A DNA stretch of 64,000 nt from Psychrobacter luti (GCF_014192115.1 NZ_JACHXL010000001.1:712788-776787), one strand, 5' to 3'; counted from the stretch's first letter, positions 9,711 through 18,586 are shown. Notes: a model not told the origin generated them from the letters alone. A program made the numbers and translations.

Positions 9711-9788
9711 CTTTTTTTAAGCCCTATTTTTATCAGTGATAACGAGTGGAATGATTGCGATAGTGTTGATCTAATTACTAACCTTTGT

Positions 9789-9818
9789 ATTGATATTGAT
9801 ATTGATATTGATATTGAC
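9789..9818. repeat. hexanucleotide microsatellite (ATTGAT)n upstream of cvrA
   Basis: Four tandem ATTGAT units and one ATTGAC lie about 80-105 bp upstream of the antiporter start, in the probable promoter region. The rest of the 340-bp gap from 9711 to 10050 is AT-rich and holds no ORF or RNA that I recognise. Confidence 0.8.
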
Positions 9819-10050
9819 CTTATTTTGCGGCGGATAGCGCTGTGTTTAATATTGCAGACAAAATAATAAAACTGTCTTTAAGAATAACATCGTTGACCAA
9901 AGCTAGAGAACCTATATTCACAGCAATCGTCTTAAAATCCTTTATTAATCGCTTCATTTTCTTTATCAGCTTCTAAAACATCAGTTTATAAAAAGCCACT
10001 TTTACTCTATTGTTTGAATGGTAGAAAATACTGCCGTTTTTAAATCACCA

Positions 10051-10386
10051 CTAAGCTTGAATATATTGCCATGCAATTACCAAAATAGCCGCTGCAATTG
10101 TCCAAGCGACCACGCCCAATAAAAGCGCCTTATATAAGCTGACATAACTGATGCTAAAAAACACCACCAAGGTATAAATAAGGTGCGGAATGACACCCAG
10201 CATACTAAAAATCAACGCTACCTTTAAGTCAGCAGGGCTACGCTCAGTGCCAACAATAAAATGGCTAATCAAGGTAAATGTGGGAAACAGCGGTGCCAAG
10301 GCTGCCAAATAAAAGAAGCGCGTCTGCGCAAAAAGTTGAATCAGTAATACCATCAAAGCGCCAATAAGCATTTTTAGCCAAATCAT
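10051..10386 (-). CDS. glpM: GlpM family small membrane protein
   Basis: This 111-residue protein has four hydrophobic helices and the GlpM hallmarks: LAALAPLFPTFTLISHFIVG followed by TERSPADLK. In Pseudomonas, GlpM is a small inner-membrane protein linked to alginate biosynthesis and glycerol metabolism loci, but its molecular role is unknown. It stands alone here, and the Shine-Dalgarno AGGAGAT lies 6-7 bp before the start. Confidence 0.8.
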   Translation of the reverse strand: MIWLKMLIGALMVLLIQLFAQTRFFYLAALAPLFPTFTLISHFIVGTERSPADLKVALIFSMLGVIPHLIYTLVVFFSISYVSLYKALLLGVVAWTIAAAILVIAWQYIQA

Positions 10387-10533
10387 GATGGCCTATCTCC
10401 TATCACGTGTTAATCGCATAATTTAGCATGATAACGAATACTCCACGCAAAATGGTCGATAATAAATCATTAGCGCTGTAGAACCTTAGCCATACGCATC
10501 ATTAATGTTATAAAAATTGCCATGCTACAACAT

Positions 10534-10576
10534 AAAAAAATCCCTATTTAGCATAACGCCAAACAGGGATTTTTTT
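10534..10576. terminator. bidirectional terminator hairpin
   Basis: AAAAATCCCT pairs with AGGGATTTTT, with an A run on one side and a T run on the other. It lies after the decarboxylase stop (read on the minus strand). Confidence 0.8.
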
Positions 10577-10651
10577 ATAAGCTTTTTTAATGAATAAAGT
10601 GATTACTAAGTATTAATCTATTTTAATTTAAAACCCTTTATAGTACTTAGG

Positions 10652-12316
10652 CTATTTAGGTTTAAGGGCAGCGCTGATATCAGCCAATAATGGTGGAATA
10701 TCATGCTTATCTGCAATCACTTCTAACATCACCAGCTTATCTTTGGTGGCAGCCGCTTTTTTCAACGCCGCTTTTAATTCGCCAGCGGTTTCCACTTTCA
10801 TAATTAAGCTGTTTTCTTCTGTCGCACCAAATGCTTTTGGCATCATTTGCCAATCGCACTTCGGAATGTCATTGTAGCGTTGGTTTTCACCATGAATCGC
10901 CCGCTCAACGGTATAGCCGTCATTATTAATCAGTACAATCACCGGATTGATGCGCTCTTGAATCATCACCGCGATTTCTTGCACCGTTAATAAAGCCGAA
11001 CCATCACCAATCAATAAGATACTACGCTTATGCGGGGAAGCAATAGCACCACCCAAACTCGCTGGCAAGGTATAGCCGATTGAGCCCCACATCGGTTGCC
11101 CATAAGACGTCACGCCTTCTGGTAGACGCACATCACTGATACCAAAATACGCCGTACCTTGGTCAGAAAAAACCAGATTTTTATCATCGAGAGAGTCGGC
11201 AATGATGTGCCATAAGTCATCTTGGCGAATCGGCTCATCATCCTTGCCGTTTTGTTCATGCGGCTTCATCTCTTTGCAGAATTGCTTGGGCACGATCTCA
11301 ATACCCGAGGTCATGACTTCATGCAGGGTTTGCAGGGCATCTTTTAGCGCAATCGGCGCAAAGTTTCGACCACTGATAGACGCACGCTCATAATGCAAAT
11401 CTACCACGACTTTTTCATCAATATCTTGGCTAAAACCTGCAGTCGTAGTATCAGTATATTGCACGCCGATTTTAATTAAGCATTCGCAATTTTCTACCGC
11501 GTCTTTAACCACAGGACGTGATGCCACGCCAGCATAAGTACCCGCCCAACGCTCGCTGTTTTCATCAAGCAAAGTTTTGCCCCAAGATAGCGTGGTATAA
11601 GGAATATCGGTATCAGCGATTAAAGCTTTTAGCTGATTTTGTAAACCCAAACGATGTACCATCAAATCTGCCATCAGTGTGGTGGTTTTGTTTGGCAAAA
11701 AATCTATTAGCGCTTGTTTAAAATCTGCTAACGCTGCTTGGCTGGTGATGTCTTCTTGGCTATCGTCAAGCTTGGTCGTGGGTGGATAAATCGGCATTTT
11801 TGCCACATCTGGTGACAATAACAAATAGCCGGGGCGATGCTTTTTAAGAATCAAGCGAATGACGCGATCAATCTCAGAGGCAGCATTATCGGGCGTGATA
11901 TGCGCCCGAGCCACAGTAACGGGTTCAACCATTTTAATAAAATGATTAAATACGCCATCACCTAAAGTGTGGTGAATCCGGCGTTTTGAATCTTGCAGCG
12001 CCGTGCTTGGTGCGCCGACCACATGCAATACTGGTGCGTATTCAGCAAAAGAGCCTGCCGTGGCATTAATCGCTGATAGCTCACCGACGCCAAAAGTAGT
12101 TACCATTGCAGCAAAGCCACGCTCGCGTGCATAGCCATCAGCGGCATAACCAGCGTTCAACTCATTGGTGTTACCCACCCAGCGCAATTTATCAGAAGCA
12201 ATTACGTTATCCAAAAACGTTAAATTGAAATCACCGGGCACCCCAAATATTTCAGTCGCACCCGCTTCAGCGATACGATCAAATAAGTAATCAGCGATGG
12301 TATATTGTTGACTCAT
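10652..12316 (-). CDS. pyruvate/indolepyruvate decarboxylase family (alpha-keto acid decarboxylase)
   Basis: This 554-residue TPP enzyme matches the pyruvate/indolepyruvate decarboxylase family in length. It starts YTIADYLFDRIAEAGATEIFG, has the catalytic Glu in NELNAGYAADGYAR near residue 50, and the TPP-binding segment GDGSALLTVQE...NNDGYTVE near 440-470. It would decarboxylate pyruvate, indolepyruvate or a branched 2-oxo acid to the aldehyde. The sequence alone does not decide between pdc and ipdC. It is monocistronic. Confidence 0.85.
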   Translation of the reverse strand: MSQQYTIADYLFDRIAEAGATEIFGVPGDFNLTFLDNVIASDKLRWVGNTNELNAGYAADGYARERGFAAMVTTFGVGELSAINATAGSFAEYAPVLHVVGAPSTALQDSKRRIHHTLGDGVFNHFIKMVEPVTVARAHITPDNAASEIDRVIRLILKKHRPGYLLLSPDVAKMPIYPPTTKLDDSQEDITSQAALADFKQALIDFLPNKTTTLMADLMVHRLGLQNQLKALIADTDIPYTTLSWGKTLLDENSERWAGTYAGVASRPVVKDAVENCECLIKIGVQYTDTTTAGFSQDIDEKVVVDLHYERASISGRNFAPIALKDALQTLHEVMTSGIEIVPKQFCKEMKPHEQNGKDDEPIRQDDLWHIIADSLDDKNLVFSDQGTAYFGISDVRLPEGVTSYGQPMWGSIGYTLPASLGGAIASPHKRSILLIGDGSALLTVQEIAVMIQERINPVIVLINNDGYTVERAIHGENQRYNDIPKCDWQMMPKAFGATEENSLIMKVETAGELKAALKKAAATKDKLVMLEVIADKHDIPPLLADISAALKPK

Positions 12317-12511
12317 TTTTTATCCTTATGATTTATCATTATAAGTGTTAATAATGGTGTATATGATAGTTGTTCTCTATAAACCGCATCCCAGCCTATT
12401 TCTGTAATGCAAAGCTTTTGGAATGTAGAATATAACTATCTGTTATAACATACGATGAGGGGCTGATGACATAGCTAATTTGCTAACTTTTACTTTTTTT
12501 CGTGATAGGTA

Positions 12512-12539
12512 TTGACACCCTCAAAAAACTGCGTATAAT
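12512..12539 (+). promoter_or_regulatory. sigma-70 promoter of the tRNA-Gly gene
   Basis: A consensus -35 (TTGACA, 12512-12517) and a consensus -10 (TATAAT, 12534-12539) are 16 bp apart. They end 37 bp before the tRNA. Confidence 0.9.
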
Positions 12540-12576
12540 ACGCCTTCATCAACTGACGATAGTTAATTGATAATTA

Positions 12577-12651
12577 GCGGGAATAGCTCAGTGGTAGAGC
12601 ATAACCTTGCCAAGGTTGGGGTCGAGAGTTCGAATCTCTTTTCCCGCTCCA
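12577..12651 (+). tRNA. tRNA-Gly (anticodon GCC)
   Basis: The acceptor stem GCGGGAA/TTCCCGC, D arm, anticodon loop CTTGCCAA (anticodon GCC), the T arm with TTCGAAT and an encoded CCA are all present. It is 75 nt long including CCA. It also serves as the likely insertion site of the following integrase element. Confidence 0.97.
12622..12651 (+). other. probable attL core at the tRNA-Gly 3' end
   Basis: Site-specific tyrosine recombinases of this type usually cross over in the T-arm/3' end of a tRNA gene and leave it intact. The integrase gene begins about 1.1 kb downstream. I searched by eye for a second copy of the T-arm/acceptor sequence later in the window and found none, so attR probably lies beyond 64 kb or has decayed. 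Confidence 0.5.
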
Positions 12652-12658
12652 AATACTT

Positions 12659-12690
12659 AAAAAGCCTCACTTAACAGTGAGGCTTTTTTT
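12659..12690 (+). terminator. terminator of tRNA-Gly
   Basis: AAAGCCTCAC pairs with GTGAGGCTTT around the loop TTAACA, followed by a T run. Confidence 0.85.
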
Positions 12691-12785
12691 GTCCGAGTTT
12701 TAGGGGCTACAGCGTTTTCCAGTATTAGCTATTCAGTCTAATTGCTAAGTTTATCTAATATATTAAAAGCTTAAAAATCAGCACC

Positions 12786-12960
12786 GTGACCAAAACGTGA
12801 CCATTTCGTGCCCACGCTATAAACACTGATTTCGTAATTGACCCCAACTTATTATTCATATCTTTATAAAAAGCGATGCTAAGAAATATTTTCTTAACAT
12901 CGCTTTTCCTTTTTTACTGCTTTTGTATATTGAGCTCATAGCGTGACCAAAACGTGACCA
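12786..12960. repeat. two direct copies of an 18-bp motif, possible integrase arm-type sites
   Basis: GTGACCAAAACGTGACCA occurs at 12786-12803 and again at 12943-12960. Each copy is itself a double GTGACCA 11 bp apart. They lie between the tRNA and the repressor gene, where an integrase would bind its arm sites. The surrounding 12691-13078 has no convincing gene. Confidence 0.55.
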
Positions 12961-13078
12961 AATCATGAAAAAGTAAGTTTTTAAAATAACCCCAACCTTA
13001 ATTTTAGGCCTTGGAACGTCATATATATAAGGCTCTACCACTTATTACTCTGCGCATATTTTTCAATTTTGTAGATCC

Positions 13079-13303
13079 TCAAGACTCTTCATCATCCTTA
13101 GTATTTGGCTCATAAATAAATAAGTCACCTACCTGCACATCCAAAAACTCACATAACTGGTCGATAGTATTGAAGTCAATTCTTGATGACTCTTCATTGT
13201 ATAGCTTATGAAGTGTTGATTTACTCATGCCTGTTGCCCTTACAACATCTGCTACGCGCAGTTTTTTCTCTGCCAGAATAACAGGGAGTTTAGACACAAT
13301 CAT
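13079..13303 (-). CDS. XRE-family (Cro/CI-type) repressor
   Basis: This 74-residue helix-turn-helix protein has the HTH at about residues 17-37 (ADVVRATGMSKSTLHKLYNE) and a C-terminal half typical of short HTH_26 regulators. It is divergent from the excisionase-like and integrase genes, with two matching 18-bp operators between, so it probably represses both directions and controls excision of the island. Confidence 0.8.
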   Translation of the reverse strand: MIVSKLPVILAEKKLRVADVVRATGMSKSTLHKLYNEESSRIDFNTIDQLCEFLDVQVGDLFIYEPNTKDDEES

Positions 13304-13308
13304 AATTA

Positions 13309-13397
13309 TTACCTCTTTTCGGGTAAAAATGCTTTACATTGAGGTAAAAAGATAATATAGTACACAAATCGGTTATTAATTACCTTTAAGCGGGTAA
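13309..13397. promoter_or_regulatory. paired operators of the XRE repressor
   Basis: Two 18-bp sites share the arms TTACC...GGGTAA: TTACCTCTTTTCGGGTAA at 13309-13326 and TTACCTTTAAGCGGGTAA at 13380-13397. A half-related TTACATTGAGGTAA lies near 13334-13346. The first overlaps the region just upstream of the repressor start. Confidence 0.6.
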
Positions 13398-13499
13398 ATA
13401 ATTACTGATTACTTCAAGGTGCATTCTTACAGATTGATAAAATAATTTTTATTCTATCACTTAATGCGATGACTTAATAACTGAAAAGAGGTAAAGACC

Positions 13500-13715
13500 A
13501 TGAGCAATACTTATTTAACAACTGATGAGTTGGCTGAACGTATCAAGTACGACGCACGTACTATCCGCAATCAAATGAAAGACACCGTTTTGATTGAAAA
13601 CATTCACTACATCCGTCCTTTTGGTGGCCGTAAGATTCTGTATGTGTGGGAGCGTATCGAAGAGGATATGTGCAAGCCGGTTATGAGCGCTATCAACGGT
13701 ATGGCACTTCAATAA
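13500..13715 (+). CDS. AlpA/excisionase-like DNA-binding protein
   Basis: This 71-residue protein begins with a winged-HTH pattern of the AlpA/Xis kind (YLTTDELAERIKYDARTIRNQ). It is followed after 16 bp by the integrase gene and has the Shine-Dalgarno GAGGTAA before ATG. The probable role is a directionality factor or activator of the integrase. Confidence 0.65.
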   Translation: MSNTYLTTDELAERIKYDARTIRNQMKDTVLIENIHYIRPFGGRKILYVWERIEEDMCKPVMSAINGMALQ

Positions 13716-13731
13716 TAGAAGGAGATTTATC

Positions 13732-14955
13732 ATGGCTACTATACAAGGAAGGTTTGGCAAACTAATCGCCGACTTCTACTACCTAGGTATACGTTGTCGA
13801 GAAAAGACTAGCTTGGAAGATAACCCAGCTAACAGAAAAAAACTAGCGACTGTTTTGAAAAAGATAGAGGCAGAAATAACCCTAGGTATCTTTGACTATG
13901 GCGCTTACTTTCCGAAGAGCACGCGTTTAAAAGAGATGACAGCACTGGCTGATAGAGCGGAAGCTTGTATCAGTCGTAATCCCACCTTTCGGCAGTTTGT
14001 CGATATTTGGTATGAGGAGAAGAAGACTGAATGGCGGCCGAGCTATCGGCAAAAGACGCAGATTATCTTAAATAAGTACTTGTTACCTGAGTTTAGTGGT
14101 AAAGCAGTACATGCGATAAAAAAACCAGACTTGCTGACCTTCCCTAGCTCCCTCGCCAAAGTTCGTTACGGTAAAGATGGTCAGTCAAGTCTGTCAGTAG
14201 CACGAATCAATCAGATTATGATACTTCTTCGTATGATACTAGAAGAAGCATCAGATCGCCATGAGTTTGAGATGCCTTATAAAAATATTAAGAATCTCAA
14301 GCAAGCTCGTCCGGATGTTAATCCTTTTACATTGAGTGAGGTATGGCTGATTTTAAAGCATGTCCGCGCAGACTATAAGCCCTATTACACCATTCGCTTC
14401 TTTACAGGAATGCGTACCAGTGAGATTGATGGGCTTAAATGGGACTGCATAAACTTTGATCGTCGTGAGATCAGTATCAGAGGGGCATTAGTCAACGGTG
14501 AGATGGGTCCGACTAAGACGTTAGGCTCACAACGTGACATTGCGATGTCACAACTGGTCTATGACGCCCTACTAGAGCAAAAGGCACGCACCTTTGGTAA
14601 GTCTGAGTTTGTGTTTTGCAATTCACAAGGCAATCCGATGGAGTACCGTAATGTGAATCGGCGGGTATGGAAGCCTACGCTTGCCCTACTCGGCCTCAAA
14701 CACCGGCGTGCTTATCAGACTCGGCACACCGCAGCGACGCTTTGGCTGGCTGCTGGTGAGAATCCTGAGTGGATAGCACGGCAGATGGGTCACAGTAGTA
14801 CAGAGATGCTGTTTCGGGTGTATAGCCGTTATGTACCTGATATTACCCGTCAAGATGGCTCAGCAATGGATAACTTGCTCTTAGCGAGTAAGGAGAAGCT
14901 AACCAGTGCATCGAATAGCTCTAATGCACAAACTGACAAGGAGGTGTCACAATGA
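13732..14955 (+). CDS. int: tyrosine-type site-specific integrase
   Basis: This 407-residue phage/island integrase has an N-terminal arm-binding region (Arm DUF3596-like, about residues 1-75: GRFGKLIADFYYLGIRCRE), a core-binding SAM-like domain at about 85-190, and a catalytic domain. The latter carries the first Arg in FFTGMRTSEIDGLKW, the box-2 HTAATLWL with its upstream Arg, GHSS, and the nucleophile Tyr in FRVYSRYVP. It looks intact. It is the first large gene inside the tRNA-Gly-linked island. The stop codon overlaps the start of the next ORF by 4 bp. Confidence 0.93.
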   Translation: MATIQGRFGKLIADFYYLGIRCREKTSLEDNPANRKKLATVLKKIEAEITLGIFDYGAYFPKSTRLKEMTALADRAEACISRNPTFRQFVDIWYEEKKTEWRPSYRQKTQIILNKYLLPEFSGKAVHAIKKPDLLTFPSSLAKVRYGKDGQSSLSVARINQIMILLRMILEEASDRHEFEMPYKNIKNLKQARPDVNPFTLSEVWLILKHVRADYKPYYTIRFFTGMRTSEIDGLKWDCINFDRREISIRGALVNGEMGPTKTLGSQRDIAMSQLVYDALLEQKARTFGKSEFVFCNSQGNPMEYRNVNRRVWKPTLALLGLKHRRAYQTRHTAATLWLAAGENPEWIARQMGHSSTEMLFRVYSRYVPDITRQDGSAMDNLLLASKEKLTSASNSSNAQTDKEVSQ

Positions 14956-15245
14956 CAATTATCAATTATGGAGAGCTGTTTGCTGAGTTTAAACGGGATG
15001 GTGCAATCAGTGAAGATGCGAATGTTATTGCTAATGCATTGATGCATGAGCTGTATGTTTCATCGGGTCATAGCCTCGCTCGCTTTTTAGGAGTAAAGCG
15101 CTGTTTTGCTAATGATATGGCGATGCGGGTGTGGGTTTAGAAGCGCTTAGATGCTCAGGATGGGTACTTTGTAGAAGATATGAGCAGTAAGCTTCAGAGC
15201 GAGCTTTACGAGCTATTACCGCAGTCTGGCTATGGCGACTACTAA
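14952..15245 (+). pseudogene. small integrase-linked ORF interrupted by an in-frame TAG
   Basis: The frame starts at an ATG overlapping the integrase stop (MTIINYGELFAEFKRDG). It reaches an amber codon at 15138-15140 after MRVWV, then continues open in the same frame for 34 codons (KRLDAQDGYF...LLPQSGYGDY) to a TAA at 15243. The continuation makes one point mutation or readthrough more likely than a natural end. It is an unknown accessory protein of integrase modules. Confidence 0.6.
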
Positions 15246-15252
15246 GGAGAAT

Positions 15253-15574
15253 ATGATGAGTGTAAAGCTTCAGCCGAATATGACGCAGAATGCGCGAGAT
15301 TTAAAAAATCCGTGAGGATTACTGATCATATGATAACGAAAGTGATTATATCGCACATATAGAAAACATCTGTGAGAAGTATGAGATTAGCACTCAAGTA
15401 CTATTCGAGACAATCAGTGAGTGTTTTGCTTATTTAGATGATGTGCGATGCGAATACTGTGGTTATGTGTGCCCTTTACAGATACCAGTAGACATACCTT
15501 TTATGCGCTCAAAAGACAGTTGGTGCTGTGAGGTATGTGAGCATGCTGTATGGCGGGAACATAATAGTAGATAA
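15253..15574 (+). pseudogene. frameshifted small zinc-ribbon-like ORF
   Basis: There is a good AAGGAGA before ATG, but the frame ends after 20 codons (RDLKNP). Shifting by one base restores LKNIREDY, a TGA, then a long open frame through ENICEKYEISTQVLFE to a Cys-rich end (CEYCGY...CCEVCEHAVW) with two CxxC pairs. Both a frameshift and a stop are needed, so the gene is dead. Confidence 0.55.
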
Positions 15575-15588
15575 GTTGTTCAAATTTT

Positions 15589-15619
15589 AAAGCTAGGCAG
15601 CTTGGGTTGCCTGGCTTTT
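15589..15619. terminator. terminator at the end of the integrase module
   Basis: AAGCTAGGCA pairs with TGCCTGGCTT (one G-T pair), followed by T's. It also serves the convergent minus-strand cluster. Confidence 0.75.
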
Positions 15620-15653
15620 TATTCATGCTTCTCTCTTAAATGTAGTAAAGGTC

Positions 15654-16298
15654 TTAATGAGCCTCAGCATATATCATTCTTAAACGAAAAGAATTAGCTT
15701 CATCGCTAATACTTGTACAGTAGTACTTATATAACTCATCCCCTACAATGCTCTTTTCAAGAAAATCTATTATATAAGAAGTATGGTTTATTGAGAGGCT
15801 CTCGCTACTCTCCATGCCTACTAATAGACCTTCAACATTAAGGCCTTTAGGGAGCTGATCAACCAATTCATGGGCTGTAGTTTTTACCATATCTGTTTCA
15901 AATTCATCTGTTATATGAATTTGAATGAATTTATAAGATCGTGATCGTTCAAATAAGTTTTTGATATCGTTGACATCTATACCTATCAAGCCTCGCTGAC
16001 TGATATTCAACAATTTAACCACTTGGCTTACGTCTTCAGATTGACACTCAACAATACCCTCTACGATATCGAAACTCACCAACTCACTGTCAGGTGTCTG
16101 TATACCTACTAAGAAATAAGCATCTGTTTTTTCTTTTAGCTTCAATAGCGATTGCTCATTCCAGTCATCGCTAATACAAAAACAAGCGATAACTGATGGA
16201 TTATATTCCTCAATATTTGGTTTATATAGAAGTGCGTTAGGGGTTTCTATCATAAATAGAGCCTTGTTAAAGGATAAATTCATACTAATGCATAGCAA
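15654..16298 (-). CDS. protein with FtsZ C-terminal-like domain, no GTPase domain
   Basis: This 214-residue protein has no database-style name that I recognise. Its second half has the linear pattern of the FtsZ C-terminal domain: a strand/helix like INVDFADVRTVM (here GIDVNDIKNLFERSRSYKFIQI), a helix, a GAKGVLVNI-like strand (NVEGLLVGMES), then a helix and a last strand pair (SISDEANSFRLRMIYA). It is paralogous to the C-terminal half of the LRR protein two genes upstream. The FtsZ nucleotide loop GGGTGTG is absent. The start is uncertain: internal Met6 or Met16 are alternatives. It is the last gene of a minus-strand cluster and 9 bp after a nuclease-family gene. Confidence 0.6.
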   Translation of the reverse strand: MLCISMNLSFNKALFMIETPNALLYKPNIEEYNPSVIACFCISDDWNEQSLLKLKEKTDAYFLVGIQTPDSELVSFDIVEGIVECQSEDVSQVVKLLNISQRGLIGIDVNDIKNLFERSRSYKFIQIHITDEFETDMVKTTAHELVDQLPKGLNVEGLLVGMESSESLSINHTSYIIDFLEKSIVGDELYKYYCTSISDEANSFRLRMIYAEAH

Positions 16299-16307
16299 CC
16301 ATGCTAA

Positions 16308-17345
16308 TCAACAATCACTTTGCTTCTCATATTGATCCACCCCATGATTTATAAACTTACGCAAGTCATTTATAAGTGTATTTACATCTTCTAGGTTCAC
16401 TAAGCTCGTGCTATTAGTATTGATAATATCTGTATCAAGTACAGCGAAGGTCATATGTCTACCTAAACCAAAACGTTTAGGTTTACTAACCGTTAAGTCG
16501 AAGTTAGACGCTTCTGCTACGAATAATTTATAAAATCTATTTCTAAAATTTTTACGGTTTTCTTTCTGAGGTATAGCCATTTTAAAACAAATTTTATCTT
16601 GTTCTAATTGCAGATAAATATCTACATCATCCACTTTGCGAGTAAACCCCCAAAACCCCATAAAACCTCCTGATGGGTTAGCTACATAGCCCCAACTCCC
16701 TTCTCCTAATTGTGATTGTGATTGTAGATATTGAAAAAAACCTATCCAAGCTCTATGTCCCCATTTACTAACTGGTAAGTACTTAAAGCTTTGCACTGCA
16801 TCCTCAATGGATGTTAGATAGTCGTAAAAATTGGTATATATATCACTATACTTTAAACCTTCATGTCTTTCATTGTTGAATATATCTAATAAATCTTTTC
16901 TAGTAATAGGATAAAATCCATCTTCTAATACTCTTTTATAACTGCTTTGATCATGAGTCTGCAAATAAATAGCAACAATTTTGTTTTCTTCAAATATTGT
17001 AGAATGCCCATCAATCATAAACTGCTTATATCGAACTAATTGATTTGAGTGCTGAATACTGCCTACCTTATCTTCGATTAAGACACAGTAGGTGTCATTA
17101 ATAATACATAGAATATCAATATTACTCACTTGGCGTTGTACGACTATAGTCTCGATGGTATTCGGTATTTCTTTACCAGCTTTTTCGAAGAATAACGCTA
17201 AGACTCTATTTGCGATTCCATTTAGAGCCTTTTGTTTGTCGTCTCCTTTTTTATACTCTTTTTTTGCCCAAGAAAGTAACCAGCATATAAATGCATCTTG
17301 AGACAGCTCAGAAGTAGCAAACTTGAATAAATTGGGCGTTGTCAT
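16308..17345 (-). CDS. PD-(D/E)XK nuclease superfamily protein (PDDEXK_4-like)
   Basis: This 345-residue protein opens with LSQDAFICWLLSWA, a hallmark of this family. The nuclease core follows at about residues 65-100: NIDILCIINDTYCVLIEDKV, in which the Asp and the E-x-K pair are the metal/catalytic residues. The rest is the family's usual C-terminal region. It is placed between two proteins with FtsZ-C-like domains and is probably translated with the 214-residue protein that follows. Such nucleases are common in bacterial defence islands; no substrate is known. Confidence 0.75.
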   Translation of the reverse strand: MTTPNLFKFATSELSQDAFICWLLSWAKKEYKKGDDKQKALNGIANRVLALFFEKAGKEIPNTIETIVVQRQVSNIDILCIINDTYCVLIEDKVGSIQHSNQLVRYKQFMIDGHSTIFEENKIVAIYLQTHDQSSYKRVLEDGFYPITRKDLLDIFNNERHEGLKYSDIYTNFYDYLTSIEDAVQSFKYLPVSKWGHRAWIGFFQYLQSQSQLGEGSWGYVANPSGGFMGFWGFTRKVDDVDIYLQLEQDKICFKMAIPQKENRKNFRNRFYKLFVAEASNFDLTVSKPKRFGLGRHMTFAVLDTDIINTNSTSLVNLEDVNTLINDLRKFINHGVDQYEKQSDC

Positions 17346-17540
17346 GATTAACCCTTAATTGATTTTTAAAATATTTTTTTATTGAAGTAAAAATAATGTA
17401 CTAGCTTATTAAGACTTATATAGAAGTATCATAGGGAAGCCCATTAAAGCAGACATTACTTAAAAAGCTGGAGACCGCTTTTCAAGTATTTAACGATAAC
17501 TAATTTTGAATCGCTTGTTTCAAAAATGCACTTAACCCAA

Positions 17541-18554
17541 TTAGCTAGCAACATATATCGCTCCCATCCAACACCGATCAGGCTCATCAATCACTTCTGC
17601 ATTAAAAAATAGGTTCTTTTCATCTAAAACCTTAGCCTCAATAGGAGCGGCTATGTTGTTCCATTCTTCAAACGATGGATAACGACTGCCCTCAAATTTA
17701 AAAATAAAAGACTTTATGCTAATTTCTTCAGGGATTTGACGGACAATTTGACTGAGCGCTACATCTAACTTAGACATGCTAATTATGCTTGATTGGATGA
17801 ACCTAGCAGGTCTTTTAAAGCTGAGCGTATCTCTCAGATCATCATAAGGGATACCAACATAATTCACGCCAATAGATTCTAAGCAAAATGCAGTTTCAAA
17901 TACCTTCATGATTTGTTGTACTTCATCAGGCTTGCAAATGATAATGCCATCTACCACATCAAATTGCTTAATAGCTTTTTCAGTCGTTTGCAGACCGAAT
18001 AAAAATTCTGGTGCTGTCTTTTGCTTTAGATCAATTAATTGACTTTCATCCCAATCATCCTTGACAAGGAAAAAACCAAATGCGGCTAAGTCATATTCGC
18101 TTTTTTGCGGCGTATACAACTTTGTAAAAGTGATATTTTTAATCCACAATTCATTGTTACGATATCTTTCAATGACAGCTATTGGTAATCGACTAATTAA
18201 CTGATTAGGAACATCTATTAGGCTAAGATTCTCAAGATTAGCGATGCTATCAGGAAACTCCTGTATTTTATGGCTATTGACCGTAAGCTTCTCTAACTGA
18301 CTTAACTGCCCTACTGATTCTGGTAAATGCTCAAGCGCTTCGCAGTTTAGCTTGAGATTGGTTAAGTTGCATAAGTAGCCAATACTTTCAGGTAACTTAG
18401 TTAATTGGCTACAATCAATACTCAGGTCTGTTAACGCCAATAGAGTAGCGTGATCACGTGGCAAGACATCTTTAGAAATCTTAAACTTATCAGCCCATGT
18501 CCACAGCTCTGTCATCCATAGTTGCACATCAGTATTACTCTTAATTTCTGACAT
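17541..18554 (-). CDS. leucine-rich-repeat protein with FtsZ C-terminal-like domain
   Basis: This 337-residue protein is a fusion. Residues about 8-25 (WMTELWTWADKFKISKD) are shared with the LRR protein at 26281. Residues 45-140 hold four to five bacterial LRRs of the LTKLPESIGYLCNLTNL type. Residues 160-337 are paralogous to the 214-residue protein and follow the FtsZ C-terminal pattern: GVNYVGIPYDDLRDTLSF, KSFIFKFEG, then a helix and NLFFNAEVIDEP ending MGAIYV. There is no GTP-binding domain. It may bind a partner through the LRRs and mimic or contact a tubulin-like protein; that is inference. Confidence 0.65.
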   Translation of the reverse strand: MSEIKSNTDVQLWMTELWTWADKFKISKDVLPRDHATLLALTDLSIDCSQLTKLPESIGYLCNLTNLKLNCEALEHLPESVGQLSQLEKLTVNSHKIQEFPDSIANLENLSLIDVPNQLISRLPIAVIERYRNNELWIKNITFTKLYTPQKSEYDLAAFGFFLVKDDWDESQLIDLKQKTAPEFLFGLQTTEKAIKQFDVVDGIIICKPDEVQQIMKVFETAFCLESIGVNYVGIPYDDLRDTLSFKRPARFIQSSIISMSKLDVALSQIVRQIPEEISIKSFIFKFEGSRYPSFEEWNNIAAPIEAKVLDEKNLFFNAEVIDEPDRCWMGAIYVAS

Positions 18555-18586
18555 AGACTATATTCCTTTATTGAGTTAAGGCATGA

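Noticed and set aside
12856..13041. A 61-codon minus-strand frame between the tRNA and the repressor gene
   Set aside because: It overlaps the putative arm-type repeats, is AT-rich with no ribosome binding site, and looks like noncoding DNA.
15654..16298. A true FtsZ or TubZ protein
   Set aside because: The GTPase domain and the GGGTGTG nucleotide loop are missing; only the C-terminal-domain pattern is present.
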